From contig NZ_AXAL01000033.1 in the NCBI RefSeq assembly GCF_000472785.1, positions 195-61,843 on the forward strand: DNA of 61,649 bases, given 5' to 3'. The translations under genes were made by a program, and so were the position numbers. Position 1 is the stretch's first letter. Every line of letters starts with the position of its first letter. The DNA comes from Mesorhizobium loti CJ3sym. GTDB taxonomy: Bacteria; Pseudomonadota; Alphaproteobacteria; Rhizobiales; Rhizobiaceae. Positions 8,914 to 17,722 of this stretch are shown piece by piece. The notes beneath the pieces are model-generated. The model was not told the origin of the DNA. It saw only the letters and a program-made list of their open reading frames with translations, and ran no database searches.

Positions 8914-10299
8914 ATGACATTGTGGCAACCCGATCCCGCGCTCATCCGGCGGCCAGCCTATCAATCGCTTGCCGACCAGTTCGCGCGCGCCATCCATGAC
9001 GGGCGCCTGACCAATGGCGCACGGCTGCCGACGCATCGCCGGCTGGCGGACGATCTCAAGCTCTCGGTGCAGACAGTCAGCCGCGCCTATGAAGAACTGA
9101 TCCGTCGCGGCCTGATTTCAGGCGAGATCGGCCGCGGCAGCTTCGTCCAGACGCAGCGCCGCGAGCCGGAGCCGCCCTATTTGCCGGAACGCCTCGGCGA
9201 GGTCATCGACCTCTCCATCCTGAAGCCGGTGTGCGAGCCGATGCATCTGGAGCGGCTGAAACAGGCACTGGGCTGGTTGGCCGAAAACCTGCCATCGAGT
9301 TCGGCGCTGTCGTTCCGGCCCAACATGGTGTTCCCACGCCATCGCACGGTAGCCGTCGAATGGCTGAAGCTGTGCGGACTGGATATCTCGGCGCAAAACA
9401 TCAGCCTGACCAATGGCGCCACCGCCGGCATGACCGTGGCGCTGATGAGCGTGGCGCCGCCCGGCTCGACCGTTGCCACCGAGGCGATCGGCCACCACAC
9501 ACTGGTGCCGCTGGCGCGCTATCTCGGCTTCAACCTTGAGGGCCTGCCGATCGATGACAATGGCCTGATCCCCGAGGCCTTGGACGAGGCCTGCCGGCTT
9601 TCGGACATTCGCGCGGTTTTCGTGCAGCCATCGGTGATCAATCCGACGGCAACGCTGATGGATGCGCAGCGCCGGGAGCAAATCGCTGCTGTCGCCCGCA
9701 AGCACGACATCGCCATCATCGAGAATGATGTGCTCGGTCCGCTGGTTGAGGATCGGCCGCCGCCGGTGGCCGCCTTTGCGCCGGAGCGCACGCTTTACGT
9801 CACTTCCTTCACCAAGATCACCGTGCCAGGCTTGCGCATCGGCTATCTCGCCGCGCCCGACCGCTATGTCGCCGCCGTCGCCAACCGGCACCTGGTGTCG
9901 AACTGGATGGCGACGCCGCTGGTGGCCGAGATCGCCACCAAATGGGTGACCGACGGCACGGCGATGGAACTCGTCCGCTGGCAGCGAGCCGCGCTGCGGC
10001 GGCGGCAGGACATCGCCGCCGAGGTGTTGGCCGGGATCGACTATCGCGCCCGGCGCGACGGGCTGCACGTCTGGTTGCAACTGCCCACCGACCGTGCGGA
10101 GGAGGGCTTTGTCGCCCAGGCCCGGCTGCAGGGCGTCGCGATCGCACCGGGCACATCCTTCCGCATTTCGCAGGCGCCGTGGCACCCGGCGGTGCGCATT
10201 TCGCTGGGGTCGACCACTGAAGGGGAACTGCGCGCGGGCTTAAGCGTTGTCACCAAGCTGTTGCTTGGCGATCCGGAGCATCTGCTGCTGGCGATTTAG
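8914..10299 (+). CDS. enuR: MocR/GntR-type PLP-binding regulator of ectoine genes
   Basis: A 461-residue MocR-class protein. The N-terminal GntR winged helix-turn-helix is within about residues 10-75 (LADQFARAIHDGRLTNGARL, then LSVQTVSRAYEELIRRGLIS). The rest is an aminotransferase-I fold. The cofactor lysine lies in YVTSFTKITVPGLRIGYLA and the aspartate-equivalent region is IIENDVLGPL. EnuR proteins repress ectoine import and breakdown genes and respond to ectoine-derived metabolites such as acetylated diaminobutyrate that react with the bound PLP. The gene is immediately upstream of ehuA on the same strand. Confidence 0.9.
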   Translation: MTLWQPDPALIRRPAYQSLADQFARAIHDGRLTNGARLPTHRRLADDLKLSVQTVSRAYEELIRRGLISGEIGRGSFVQTQRREPEPPYLPERLGEVIDLSILKPVCEPMHLERLKQALGWLAENLPSSSALSFRPNMVFPRHRTVAVEWLKLCGLDISAQNISLTNGATAGMTVALMSVAPPGSTVATEAIGHHTLVPLARYLGFNLEGLPIDDNGLIPEALDEACRLSDIRAVFVQPSVINPTATLMDAQRREQIAAVARKHDIAIIENDVLGPLVEDRPPPVAAFAPERTLYVTSFTKITVPGLRIGYLAAPDRYVAAVANRHLVSNWMATPLVAEIATKWVTDGTAMELVRWQRAALRRRQDIAAEVLAGIDYRARRDGLHVWLQLPTDRAEEGFVAQARLQGVAIAPGTSFRISQAPWHPAVRISLGSTTEGELRAGLSVVTKLLLGDPEHLLLAI

Positions 10300-10340
10300 G
10301 CTGACTATGCTTCGAAATTGTGCGCAATCAGAATAATTGT

Positions 10341-10369
10341 CATGATATTATTTTCATGATTGACATGAT
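10341..10369. promoter_or_regulatory. Triple CATGAT repeats upstream of ehuA
   Basis: Three copies of CATGAT start at 10341, 10355 and 10364 in the AT-rich 125-bp gap between enuR and ehuA. The outer two are flanked as TTGTCATGAT and TTGACATGAT. The block is 56-84 bp upstream of the ehuA start codon, where an EnuR operator would be expected. The repeat is visible and the function is inferred. Confidence 0.38.
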
Positions 10370-10424
10370 TTGGTGCGTTCCGCATCGTTAAGGGCACAGG
10401 CTTCTCCAGCACGGGGAAATTCAT

Positions 10425-11219
10425 TTGTCCGCAACCACCGCGCCCATCATCAAGATCGACGGCATCTCGAAGAGCTTCGGCAGCTTCAAGGTGCTCGACG
10501 GCCTGTCGATGCAGGTCATGCCGCGCGAAAAACTGGCGCTGATCGGCCCGTCCGGCTCCGGCAAGACGACGATCCTGCGCATCCTGATGACGCTGGAGCG
10601 CATCGACGGCGGCCACATCCAGATCGATGGCGAGCAGCTCTACCACATGGAACGCAACGGCCAATTGTTGCCCGCCGACGAACGCCATCTGGCAAAAATG
10701 CGCCAAAAGACCGGCATGGTCTTCCAGCTGTTCAACCTGTTTCCGCACAAGAGCGTCATCGACAATGTGACGCTGGCGCCGATGCTGACCAAGGGCATGC
10801 TGCGCGCCGCCGCCGAGAAACGGGCGATGGAACTGCTCGACATGGTCGGCATGGCCGACAAGGCCAAGGCGATGCCGGCGCAACTGTCCGGCGGCCAGAA
10901 ACAGCGCGTGGCAATCGCCCGCGCGCTCGCTCTGCAGCCGAAGATCATGCTGTTCGACGAGGTGACATCGGCGCTCGACCCGGAACTGGTCGAGGAGGTG
11001 CTCAACGTCTTGTGGCGGCTCTGCGCCGAGACCGACATGACCATGTTGCTGGTCACCCACGAAATGGGTTTTGCCCATGACTTCGCCGACCGGGTGCTGT
11101 TCTTCGATCGCGGCAAGATCGTCGAGGAAGGCAAGCCCGATGAGATTTTCCGCAATCCCAAACAGGAGCGCACGCAGGGCTTCCTGAAGAAGATCATCGC
11201 GGCCGGACATCGTGTCTGA
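10425..11219 (+). CDS. ehuA: Ectoine/hydroxyectoine ABC transporter ATP-binding protein
   Basis: A 264-residue polar-amino-acid-type ABC ATPase. Walker A is GPSGSGKTT, the signature LSGGQKQRVAIARAL and Walker B IMLFDEVTSALD. The His switch is in LLVTHEMGFA. It powers uptake through EhuC and EhuD with ligand from EhuB. The start appears to be TTG at 10425 with GGGGA upstream, since no ATG gives a proper N-terminus. It opens the ehuABCD-eutABC-doeAB transcript. Confidence 0.92.
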   Translation: MSATTAPIIKIDGISKSFGSFKVLDGLSMQVMPREKLALIGPSGSGKTTILRILMTLERIDGGHIQIDGEQLYHMERNGQLLPADERHLAKMRQKTGMVFQLFNLFPHKSVIDNVTLAPMLTKGMLRAAAEKRAMELLDMVGMADKAKAMPAQLSGGQKQRVAIARALALQPKIMLFDEVTSALDPELVEEVLNVLWRLCAETDMTMLLVTHEMGFAHDFADRVLFFDRGKIVEEGKPDEIFRNPKQERTQGFLKKIIAAGHRV

Positions 11220-11313
11220 CCGCATGCCCCAAAGGCGGCAAAGCCGCCTTGGAGGCGGCGATGCCGCCATCCGATCAAAGCAAACCAAGAAAACAAACAA
11301 GGAGTTGGGAACA

Positions 11314-12165
11314 ATGAAAAAACTTGGCATTCTGGCTGGCGTCGCCGGTTTGGCGCTGACGGCGGTGCTGGCCGCCTCGACAGCTGGCTCGGCGGATGAC
11401 AGCAAGCTCGAACAGCTGAAGTCACAAGGCTTCGCCCGCGTCGCCATCGCCAACGAGCCGCCCTATACGGCGGTTGCCGCTGACGGCAAGGTCTCGGGCG
11501 CGGCACCCGATGTGGCGCGCGAAATCTTCAAGCGCCTTGGCGTGGCCGATATCGTCGCCTCGATCTCGGAATATGGCGCGATGATCCCCGGCCTGCAGGC
11601 CGGTCGCTTCGACGTCGTCACAGCCGGCCTGTTCATGAAGCCGGAGCGTTGCGCGGCTGTCGCCTATTCGGAGCCGGTGCTGTGCGACGCCGAGGCGATG
11701 CTGGTGAAGAAGGGCAATCCGAAGGGCTTCAAGAGCTACGAGGATGTCGCCAAGGACACATCGGCCACGATCGGCGCGCCGGGCGGCGGCACGGAGGAGA
11801 AGCTGGCGCTGAACGCAGGCGTGCCGCGCGAGCGTGTCGTCGTCGTGCCGGATGGCCAGAGCGGCCTGAAGATGCTGCAGGACGGCCGCATCGACGCTTA
11901 TTCGCTCCCGGTTCTGTCGATTAACGACCTCATGAAGAAGGCCGCTGATCCGAACCTCGAAGTCATTGCGCCCGTGCAAGGCGCGCCCGTCTATTGCGAC
12001 GGTGCCGCCTTCAAGAAGGGCGACGAAGCGCTGCGCGATGCCTTCGACGTCGAACTCGCCAAGATGAAGAAATCAGGCGAATTCGCCAAGATCATCGAGC
12101 CCTACGGCTTCTCAGCGGCAGCGGCAATGTCGACGACACGCGACAAGCTTTGCGCGGCGAAGTAG
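11314..12165 (+). CDS. ehuB: Periplasmic ectoine/hydroxyectoine-binding protein
   Basis: A 283-residue family 3 solute-binding protein. An N-terminal signal peptide (MKKLGILAGVAGLALTAVLA, then ASTAGSA) precedes ARVAIANEPPYTAV, the ligand-pocket strand of EhuB-type proteins. I use the ATG at 11314, preceded by GGAG at 11301, rather than the longer in-frame start at 11212, because it begins exactly at the signal peptide. The C-terminal half has two cysteines (CAAVAYSEPVLC) and a late pair in VYCDG and DKLCAAK. The binding-protein role follows from family and position in the cluster. Confidence 0.92.
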   Translation: MKKLGILAGVAGLALTAVLAASTAGSADDSKLEQLKSQGFARVAIANEPPYTAVAADGKVSGAAPDVAREIFKRLGVADIVASISEYGAMIPGLQAGRFDVVTAGLFMKPERCAAVAYSEPVLCDAEAMLVKKGNPKGFKSYEDVAKDTSATIGAPGGGTEEKLALNAGVPRERVVVVPDGQSGLKMLQDGRIDAYSLPVLSINDLMKKAADPNLEVIAPVQGAPVYCDGAAFKKGDEALRDAFDVELAKMKKSGEFAKIIEPYGFSAAAAMSTTRDKLCAAK

Positions 12166-12179
12166 GGCGCCTGTTTTTC

Positions 12180-12360
12180 CTTCTCCCCGTTCAACGGGGA
12201 GAAGGTGGCCCGAAGGGCCGGATGAGGGGCGGCGCCAGCATTTCAAGGTTCGCGCTGCCCCTCATCTGCCTGCCGGCTTTCGTCGCTCGAAAAGCCAAGC
12301 AATTGGCTTTTCGCCCGCTACGCGGACCGCTCCTCAACTCCCCGTAAACGGGGAGAAGGA
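12180..12360. repeat. RIME-like intergenic palindrome element inside the ehu operon
   Basis: The 220-bp gap between ehuB and ehuC is filled by nested palindromes. TTCTCCCCGTT pairs with AACGGGGAGAA at 12181-12203. GATGAGGGGC at 12221 pairs with GCCCCTCATC at 12257. CGAAAAGCCA pairs with TGGCTTTTCG at 12288-12313. CTCCCCGT pairs with ACGGGGAG at 12338-12355. Closely related text recurs at 49.26 kb. The pattern is that of Rhizobium-specific intergenic mosaic elements. Strong RNA hairpins here could protect the ehuB mRNA end and lower expression of the permeases. Confidence 0.7.
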
Positions 12361-12385
12361 TCCTAAAACCAAACGTTGGAACCCG

Positions 12386-13045
12386 ATGACCCAGTGGTCC
12401 GGCTATCTCGGCCTGATAGTGCAGGGAGCGCTTGTCACCATCGAGCTGACGCTGATGGGGTCGGTGCTCGCCCTGATCATGGCCTTTCTTGCCGGCATGG
12501 GACGACTGTCGCGCTTCTTCGTGCTGAGGGCACTCGCTACCACCTATATCGAATTCTTCCGCGGCACGTCGATCTTCGTACAGCTGTTCTTCGCGTACTT
12601 CGTGTTGCCGCTGATCGGGATTGAGCTGACCCCGCTGCAAGCCGGCGTGCTGGCGCTCGGGCTTAATGTCGGTGCCTATGCCGCCGAGGTTGTGCGCGGC
12701 GGGGTACAATCGATCGGCCGCGAACAGCATGAGGCCTGCGTCGCGCTCAATCTCGGCCGCTGGCAAGGTATGCGCCATGTCATCCTGCCGCAGGCCTTTC
12801 TGGTGATGTTGCCGACCTTCGGCAACAACGCCATCGAACTGCTCAAGGCCACCTCCGTCGTCTCGCTGATCTCGCTCGCCGACCTGACCTTCCAGGCGCA
12901 GGTGGTGCGCGCCCAGACCGGCAACACCATGGTGCCCTTCACCACCATCCTGGTCATCTATTTCATCCTGGCGCTGCTCCTCTCGTGGGGCGTGCGCTCG
13001 CTGGAGCGACGCCTGGCGCGCGGCCTTGATGGGGTGCGCGTCTGA
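12386..13045 (+). CDS. ehuC: Ectoine ABC transporter permease
   Basis: A 219-residue HisM-type inner-membrane permease with about five membrane segments. The cytoplasmic EAA loop is recognisable in AAEVVRGGVQSIGREQHEAC, followed by LPQAFLVMLPTFGNNAIELL. It pairs with EhuD to form the channel driven by EhuA. The start ATG follows the palindromic repeat by about 25 bp. Gene length is normal for the family. Confidence 0.9.
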   Translation: MTQWSGYLGLIVQGALVTIELTLMGSVLALIMAFLAGMGRLSRFFVLRALATTYIEFFRGTSIFVQLFFAYFVLPLIGIELTPLQAGVLALGLNVGAYAAEVVRGGVQSIGREQHEACVALNLGRWQGMRHVILPQAFLVMLPTFGNNAIELLKATSVVSLISLADLTFQAQVVRAQTGNTMVPFTTILVIYFILALLLSWGVRSLERRLARGLDGVRV

Positions 13046-13078
13046 TGGCCGGAGTCTGCTGATGACCGGAGCTTCCTG

Positions 13079-13738
13079 ATGGAGTGGGATTGGAATTTCG
13101 TCTGGCAGATCATGCCGACGCTGATCCAGGGGGTGAAGATAACCATCCTGGCGACGCTGCTCGGTTCGATGCTGGCGGCTGTCGTCGGGCTGGGCATCGC
13201 TTTGGCGCGTCGCTCGCCCAACAAGGCATTGTCGCGCACCGTCGGTTGGGGGGCCGAATTCATCCGCGGCACGCCGCTCCTGGTGCAGCTTTATTTCATC
13301 TTCTACGTGCTGCCCGACATCGGCATTCTGCTGCCGCCCCTGGTCGCCGGCGTTATCGGGCTCGGGGTGCATTACGGCACCTACACGGCGGAGGTCTATC
13401 GCGCCGGCATCGACAATGTGCCGCGTGGCCAATGGGAGGCTGCCAAGGCGTGCAATCTCTCCGCCCGGCATACCTGGACGCACATCATCATCCCGCAGGC
13501 CATTCCGCCAATGATCCCGGCGCTGGCCAACTATTTCATCGCGATGTTCAAGGAGACGCCGCTGCTGTCGGCAATCACCGTGCTGGAGCTGATGAACCAG
13601 GCGAAAAGCGTGGCCAACACTTACTACCGCTATATCGAGCCGATCACCCTGGTCGGCGCTTTCTTCCTCATCATCAGTCTGTGTTCGGTCGTACTGCTGC
13701 GCTGGCTGGAACGCCGCTACGACAAGATCGAGAGATAG
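13079..13738 (+). CDS. ehuD: Ectoine ABC transporter permease
   Basis: A second 219-residue HisM-type permease, paralogous to EhuC. The EAA loop is TAEVYRAGIDNVPRGQWEAA and the following IIIPQAIPPMIPALANYF is typical. Membrane segments alternate as in polar amino-acid permeases. It starts 33 bp after ehuC and ends 3 bp before the eutA start, so translation is probably coupled. Confidence 0.9.
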   Translation: MEWDWNFVWQIMPTLIQGVKITILATLLGSMLAAVVGLGIALARRSPNKALSRTVGWGAEFIRGTPLLVQLYFIFYVLPDIGILLPPLVAGVIGLGVHYGTYTAEVYRAGIDNVPRGQWEAAKACNLSARHTWTHIIIPQAIPPMIPALANYFIAMFKETPLLSAITVLELMNQAKSVANTYYRYIEPITLVGAFFLIISLCSVVLLRWLERRYDKIER

Positions 13739-13741
13739 CCG

Positions 13742-14521
13742 ATGAAAGCCTTGCCTGAAATCACGGTCTATCCCAACCGGCCGTCCCTTGATGATCGTCC
13801 TCTGGAAAAGCGCGTCGGGCTGATCATCCTGGCCACCGACCACACCAGCGAGCCGGATTTTCGCCGCATGGTGGCAAGCGAGCGGATCGGCGTCTATGTC
13901 GCGCGCATTCCCTATGCCAACCCGACAACGCCCGACAATCTGCGCAAGATGCAGCCGGCGCTGACGGCGGGCGCGGCCTTGATCCTGCCAGACGAACCCC
14001 TCGACGCCATCTGCTATTCCTGCACTTCAGCCTCGGTGGTGATCGGCGATGCCGAAATCGAGGCGGCAATACAGGCCGCCAAACCCGGCATTCCCGTGGT
14101 CACACCGCCTATGGCCGGTGTGCGCGGGCTGAACGCCTTTGGCGTTCGCAGGATCAGCATCCTCACGCCCTATACGGTCGAGACCTCCAGGCCGATGGCG
14201 ACCTATTTCGCCGCGCGTGGCTTCGAAATCGCCAGCTTCACCTGTCTCAACTTCGAGGATGATCGCGAGATGGCGCGCATTCCGCCGGCAGCCCTTCTCG
14301 ATCTCGCACGCCAGGCGACGCACTCACAAGCTGAAGGCTTATTCCTGTCCTGCACGGCGCTGCGCGGCGCGCTTGCCGTCACCGGTATGGAACAAGCGAT
14401 CGGCCGCCCAGTCGTGACCAGCAACCAGGCTAGCGCCTGGAACTGCCTGCGCCTGTGTGGCGACGAGACAGCCCATTCCGAATTTGGCCGGCTGATGACT
14501 TTGCCTCTGCAGCACGATTGA
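13742..14521 (+). CDS. eutA: Asp/Glu racemase or maleate isomerase-like protein of ectoine use
   Basis: A 259-residue member of the maleate isomerase/arylmalonate decarboxylase group. The two catalytic cysteines are expected in AICYSCTSASVVIGD and LFLSCTALRGALAV. In eut clusters this protein is thought to act on the hydroxylated branch, for example by racemising the hydroxyl-bearing intermediate of 5-hydroxyectoine before EutB and EutC. That activity is inferred from co-occurrence and not seen in the sequence. It follows ehuD by 3 bp and precedes eutB by 5 bp. Confidence 0.87.
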   Translation: MKALPEITVYPNRPSLDDRPLEKRVGLIILATDHTSEPDFRRMVASERIGVYVARIPYANPTTPDNLRKMQPALTAGAALILPDEPLDAICYSCTSASVVIGDAEIEAAIQAAKPGIPVVTPPMAGVRGLNAFGVRRISILTPYTVETSRPMATYFAARGFEIASFTCLNFEDDREMARIPPAALLDLARQATHSQAEGLFLSCTALRGALAVTGMEQAIGRPVVTSNQASAWNCLRLCGDETAHSEFGRLMTLPLQHD

Positions 14522-14526
14522 CGATC

Positions 14527-15513
14527 ATGGCGACTGTTACTCCTGGCGACATCCAGACCGCTCGTGACCGTATCGCCGGCAAGGTCGAACGGACGCCAAC
14601 CGTCCTGTCTCATAGCCTTTCGGAACGCCTCGGCGTCCCTGTCCATCTCAAGCTCGAGCATCGCCAAACCACCGGCAGCTTCAAACTGCGGGGCGCTTCA
14701 AATGCTGTCGCCTTGCTGACTGCCGAGGAGAAGGTCCGTGGCGTGGTCGCAGCTTCGACCGGCAATCACGGCCGGGCGCTGGCGCATGCGGCGAAGCTCG
14801 AAGGCATACGTGCGGTGATCTGCATGTCGCGTCTGGTGCCCGAAAACAAACTCACCGAAATCCGGCGGCTCGGAGCAGATGTCCGTATCGTCGGCAACAG
14901 CCAGGACGACGCGCAGCAGGAGGTCGAGCGGCTGGTGGGGGAGGAGGGGTTGATCATGATGCCGCCCTTCGACCATCCCGCCATCATCGCCGGGCAAGGC
15001 ACGCTCGGACTGGAGATAATCGCCCAGGTCCCCGATGCCGCTCTTGTTCTGGTGCAGCTCTCAGGGGGTGGGTTGGCCTCCGGCGTTGCCGCGGCCATTA
15101 AAGGCGTCAGCCCCAGGACAAAGATCATCGGTGTCTCGATGGGGCGTGGCGCAGCGATGAAAGCGAGCCTCGACGCCGGGAAGCCTGTGCTGGTGGAAGA
15201 ACTGCCGACGCTGGCGGATTCCCTCGGCGGCGGCATCGGCCTCGACAATCGGCTGACCTTCGCCATGTGCCGTGACCTGCTCGATGATGTCATTCTGCTG
15301 AGCGAGGACGAGATCGCCGCCGGCATTCGCCATGCCTATGCGCAGGAGCGCGAGATACTCGAAGGCGCCGGCGCCGTCGGCATTGCCGCGCTGCTTGCCG
15401 GCAAGGTCAAGCCGACCGGGCCGGTGGTTGTTCTTCTCTCTGGCGGCAACATGGACATGAATGAGCACCGCAGGACCGTCTGCGTTGAGGCCATTGCGGA
15501 GCGTGCCGCATGA
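14527..15513 (+). CDS. eutB: Threonine dehydratase-like PLP enzyme of ectoine use
   Basis: A 328-residue fold-type II PLP enzyme of the serine/threonine dehydratase group. The cofactor lysine is in TTGSFKLRGASNA, the glycine-rich phosphate site is VQLSGGGLASG, and the late SGGNMDMNE motif is conserved. I use the ATG at 14527 (MATVTPGDIQTARDRI), since an in-frame upstream start would run inside eutA. It probably dehydrates the hydroxylated diaminobutyrate intermediate. The stop overlaps the eutC start by four bases (ATGA). Confidence 0.9.
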   Translation: MATVTPGDIQTARDRIAGKVERTPTVLSHSLSERLGVPVHLKLEHRQTTGSFKLRGASNAVALLTAEEKVRGVVAASTGNHGRALAHAAKLEGIRAVICMSRLVPENKLTEIRRLGADVRIVGNSQDDAQQEVERLVGEEGLIMMPPFDHPAIIAGQGTLGLEIIAQVPDAALVLVQLSGGGLASGVAAAIKGVSPRTKIIGVSMGRGAAMKASLDAGKPVLVEELPTLADSLGGGIGLDNRLTFAMCRDLLDDVILLSEDEIAAGIRHAYAQEREILEGAGAVGIAALLAGKVKPTGPVVVLLSGGNMDMNEHRRTVCVEAIAERAA

Positions 15514-16502
15514 GGCGGATGACGATCCTCACCGAAGCTGAACTGCGCAAGATCGTGAAGCTCGATCTCGATGCCGTTGCTTGTGTCGAAAACGCTTTTC
15601 GCGCGCTGGCCACCTTACCCGTGGCGATGCCGCCGATCCTGCGACTGGACATCCCCGAGCATCGCGGCGAGGTCGATGTGAAGACCGCCTATGTGCCCGG
15701 TCTCGACGGCTTCGCGGTAAAGATCAGCCCCGGCTTCTTCGACAATCCGAAACTCGGCCTGCCCAGCGTCAACGGCATGATGGTGCTGCTGTCGGCGAAG
15801 ACCGGGTTGGTCGAGGCGCTGCTGCTCGACAATGGCTATCTCACCGATATTCGTACGGCCGCCGCCGGTGCGGTCGCGGCCAAGCATCTGTCGCGGCCGG
15901 ACTCGTCCGTCGCCGCGATCTTCGGTGCCGGCGTGCAAGCCGGGTTGCAGTTGGAAGCGCTCATGCTGGTACGCCCGATCGCCGAGGCGCGCATCTGGGC
16001 GCGCGATGCGGCAAAGGCCGAGGCAACCGCAGGCGCCTTGCGCGAGAAACTCGGCATCGTGGTACGCGCCGAAGCTGATGCGGCCAAAGCGGCTGCAGGC
16101 GCCGACATCATCGTCACCACGACGCCATCGACCGAGCCGCTGATCAAGGCAGGCTTCGTCACAGCCGGCCAGCACATCACCGCCATGGGCTCGGACGCCG
16201 AGCACAAGAACGAGATTGCCCCGGCGATCCTGCGCATGGCCGATCTCTATGTAGCCGACAGCGCCAGGCAGACGCGGCGGCTGGGCGAACTGCATCATGC
16301 CATCACTGCCGGGGTGATGACCGCCGAGGAGGAGGTGGCCGAGCTTGGCCAGATCATCGCCGGCAAAAAGCACGGAAGGCGTTCGGCCAGCGACGTCACG
16401 ATCGCCGACCTGACCGGCGCCGGTGTGCAGGACACAGCAATCGCCACGCTCGCCCGCGACCGGGCTCGCGGCGCCAGCGCCGGAACTATTTTCGAAAGCT
16501 GA
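15510..16502 (+). CDS. eutC: Ornithine cyclodeaminase/mu-crystallin-like enzyme of ectoine use
   Basis: A 330-residue protein of the ornithine cyclodeaminase family. Motifs are VNGMMVLLSAKTGLVEALLL, TDIRTAAAGAVAAKHLS and the NAD-binding AIFGAGVQAGLQLEAL. The late DLTGAGVQDTAIA is also typical. It starts within the eutB stop (ATGA overlap), and a second in-frame ATG lies at 15519. In eut clusters it is thought to convert the EutB product. The exact reaction is not established from sequence. Confidence 0.9.
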   Translation: MRRMTILTEAELRKIVKLDLDAVACVENAFRALATLPVAMPPILRLDIPEHRGEVDVKTAYVPGLDGFAVKISPGFFDNPKLGLPSVNGMMVLLSAKTGLVEALLLDNGYLTDIRTAAAGAVAAKHLSRPDSSVAAIFGAGVQAGLQLEALMLVRPIAEARIWARDAAKAEATAGALREKLGIVVRAEADAAKAAAGADIIVTTTPSTEPLIKAGFVTAGQHITAMGSDAEHKNEIAPAILRMADLYVADSARQTRRLGELHHAITAGVMTAEEEVAELGQIIAGKKHGRRSASDVTIADLTGAGVQDTAIATLARDRARGASAGTIFES

Positions 16503-16538
16503 TGCTGGCCGTAAGGCTCAACAAACGAGGATCAACAA

Positions 16539-17717
16539 ATGCAATCCAACCTGAAATTCTCGCGCGGCGAATTTGCGGATCGCCTCGCCAAGACCCGGCA
16601 AGCCATGGAGGCCAGGGGCGTCGATCTGCTTGTTGTCAGCGACCCCTCTAACATGGCCTGGCTGACCGGCTACGACGGCTGGTCTTTCTATGTGCATCAG
16701 GCGGTCATCGTGCCGCCTTCGGGTGAGCCCGTGTGGTACGGTCGTGGCCAGGACGCCAACGGCGCCAAGCGCACCGCCTATCTCGCCCACGACAACATCG
16801 TTGGCTATGCCGACCACTATGTGCAGTCGACCGAACGCCACCCGATGGACTTCTTGTCCAGCGTGCTGACTGACCGTGGCTGGGGCAAGCTCACCATCGG
16901 CGTCGAGATGGACAATTACTGGTTCTCGGCCGCCGCCTTCGCCGCCTTGCAGAAACACTTGCCCAATGCCCGCTTCGTCGATGCCACCGCACTGGTCAAC
17001 TGGCAGCGCGCGGTGAAGAGCCCGACCGAGATCGGCTACATGCGCAAGGCCGCCCGCATCGTTGAGGCCATGCACCACCGCATCGTCGACAAGATTGAAG
17101 TCGGCATGCGCAAATGCGATCTCGTCGCCGAGATCTATGATGCCGGCACGCGTGGCATCGACGGTATTGGTGGCGACTATCCAGCGATCGTGCCGTTGTT
17201 GCCGTCAGGCGCGGATGCCTCGGCGCCGCATTTGACCTGGGACGACCAGCCGATGAAGCGGGGCGAGGGCACCTTCTTCGAGATCGCCGGATGCTACAAC
17301 AGATACCATTGCCCGCTGTCGCGCACCGTTTTCCTCGGCAAGCCGACACAGGAGTTCCTCGATGCCGAGAAGGCCACACTGGAAGGCATGGAGGCGGGGC
17401 TTGCCGCCGCAAAGCCCGGCAATGCCTGCGAGGACATCGCCAACGCCTTCTTCGCCGTCCTAAAGAAGTACGGCATCGTAAAGGACAACCGCACCGGCTA
17501 TTCGATCGGCCTGTCCTATCCGCCGGACTGGGGCGAGCGCACGATGAGCCTGCGCCCCGGCGACCGCACCGAGCTCAAGCCCGGCATGACTTTCCATTTC
17601 ATGACCGGCCTGTGGCTGGAGACGATGGGGCTCGAGATTACAGAATCCATCCTGATCACCGAAACCGGTGTAGAGTGCCTGGCCAATGTTCCGCGCAAAC
17701 TGGTGGTGAAGAATTGA
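16539..17717 (+). CDS. doeA: Ectoine hydrolase
   Basis: A 392-residue creatinase/aminopeptidase P-fold protein (M24 group). The N-terminal creatinase domain includes LLVVSDPSNMAWLTGYDGWS. The C-terminal pita-bread domain carries GGDYPAIVPLLPSGADASAP and TFFEIAGCYNRYHCPLSRT. DoeA (EutD) opens the ectoine ring to give mainly N-alpha-acetyl-diaminobutyrate. The gene starts 36 bp after eutC with the sequence AACAAACGAGG nearby and is followed at once by doeB. Confidence 0.92.
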   Translation: MQSNLKFSRGEFADRLAKTRQAMEARGVDLLVVSDPSNMAWLTGYDGWSFYVHQAVIVPPSGEPVWYGRGQDANGAKRTAYLAHDNIVGYADHYVQSTERHPMDFLSSVLTDRGWGKLTIGVEMDNYWFSAAAFAALQKHLPNARFVDATALVNWQRAVKSPTEIGYMRKAARIVEAMHHRIVDKIEVGMRKCDLVAEIYDAGTRGIDGIGGDYPAIVPLLPSGADASAPHLTWDDQPMKRGEGTFFEIAGCYNRYHCPLSRTVFLGKPTQEFLDAEKATLEGMEAGLAAAKPGNACEDIANAFFAVLKKYGIVKDNRTGYSIGLSYPPDWGERTMSLRPGDRTELKPGMTFHFMTGLWLETMGLEITESILITETGVECLANVPRKLVVKN

Positions 17718-17722
17718 GTCCG

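Noticed and set aside
12191..13843. 550-residue minus-strand open frame opposite ehuC and ehuD
   Set aside because: It is the reverse complement of two well-supported permease genes and has histidine/glutamine/arginine-rich composition typical of antisense frames in GC-rich DNA.
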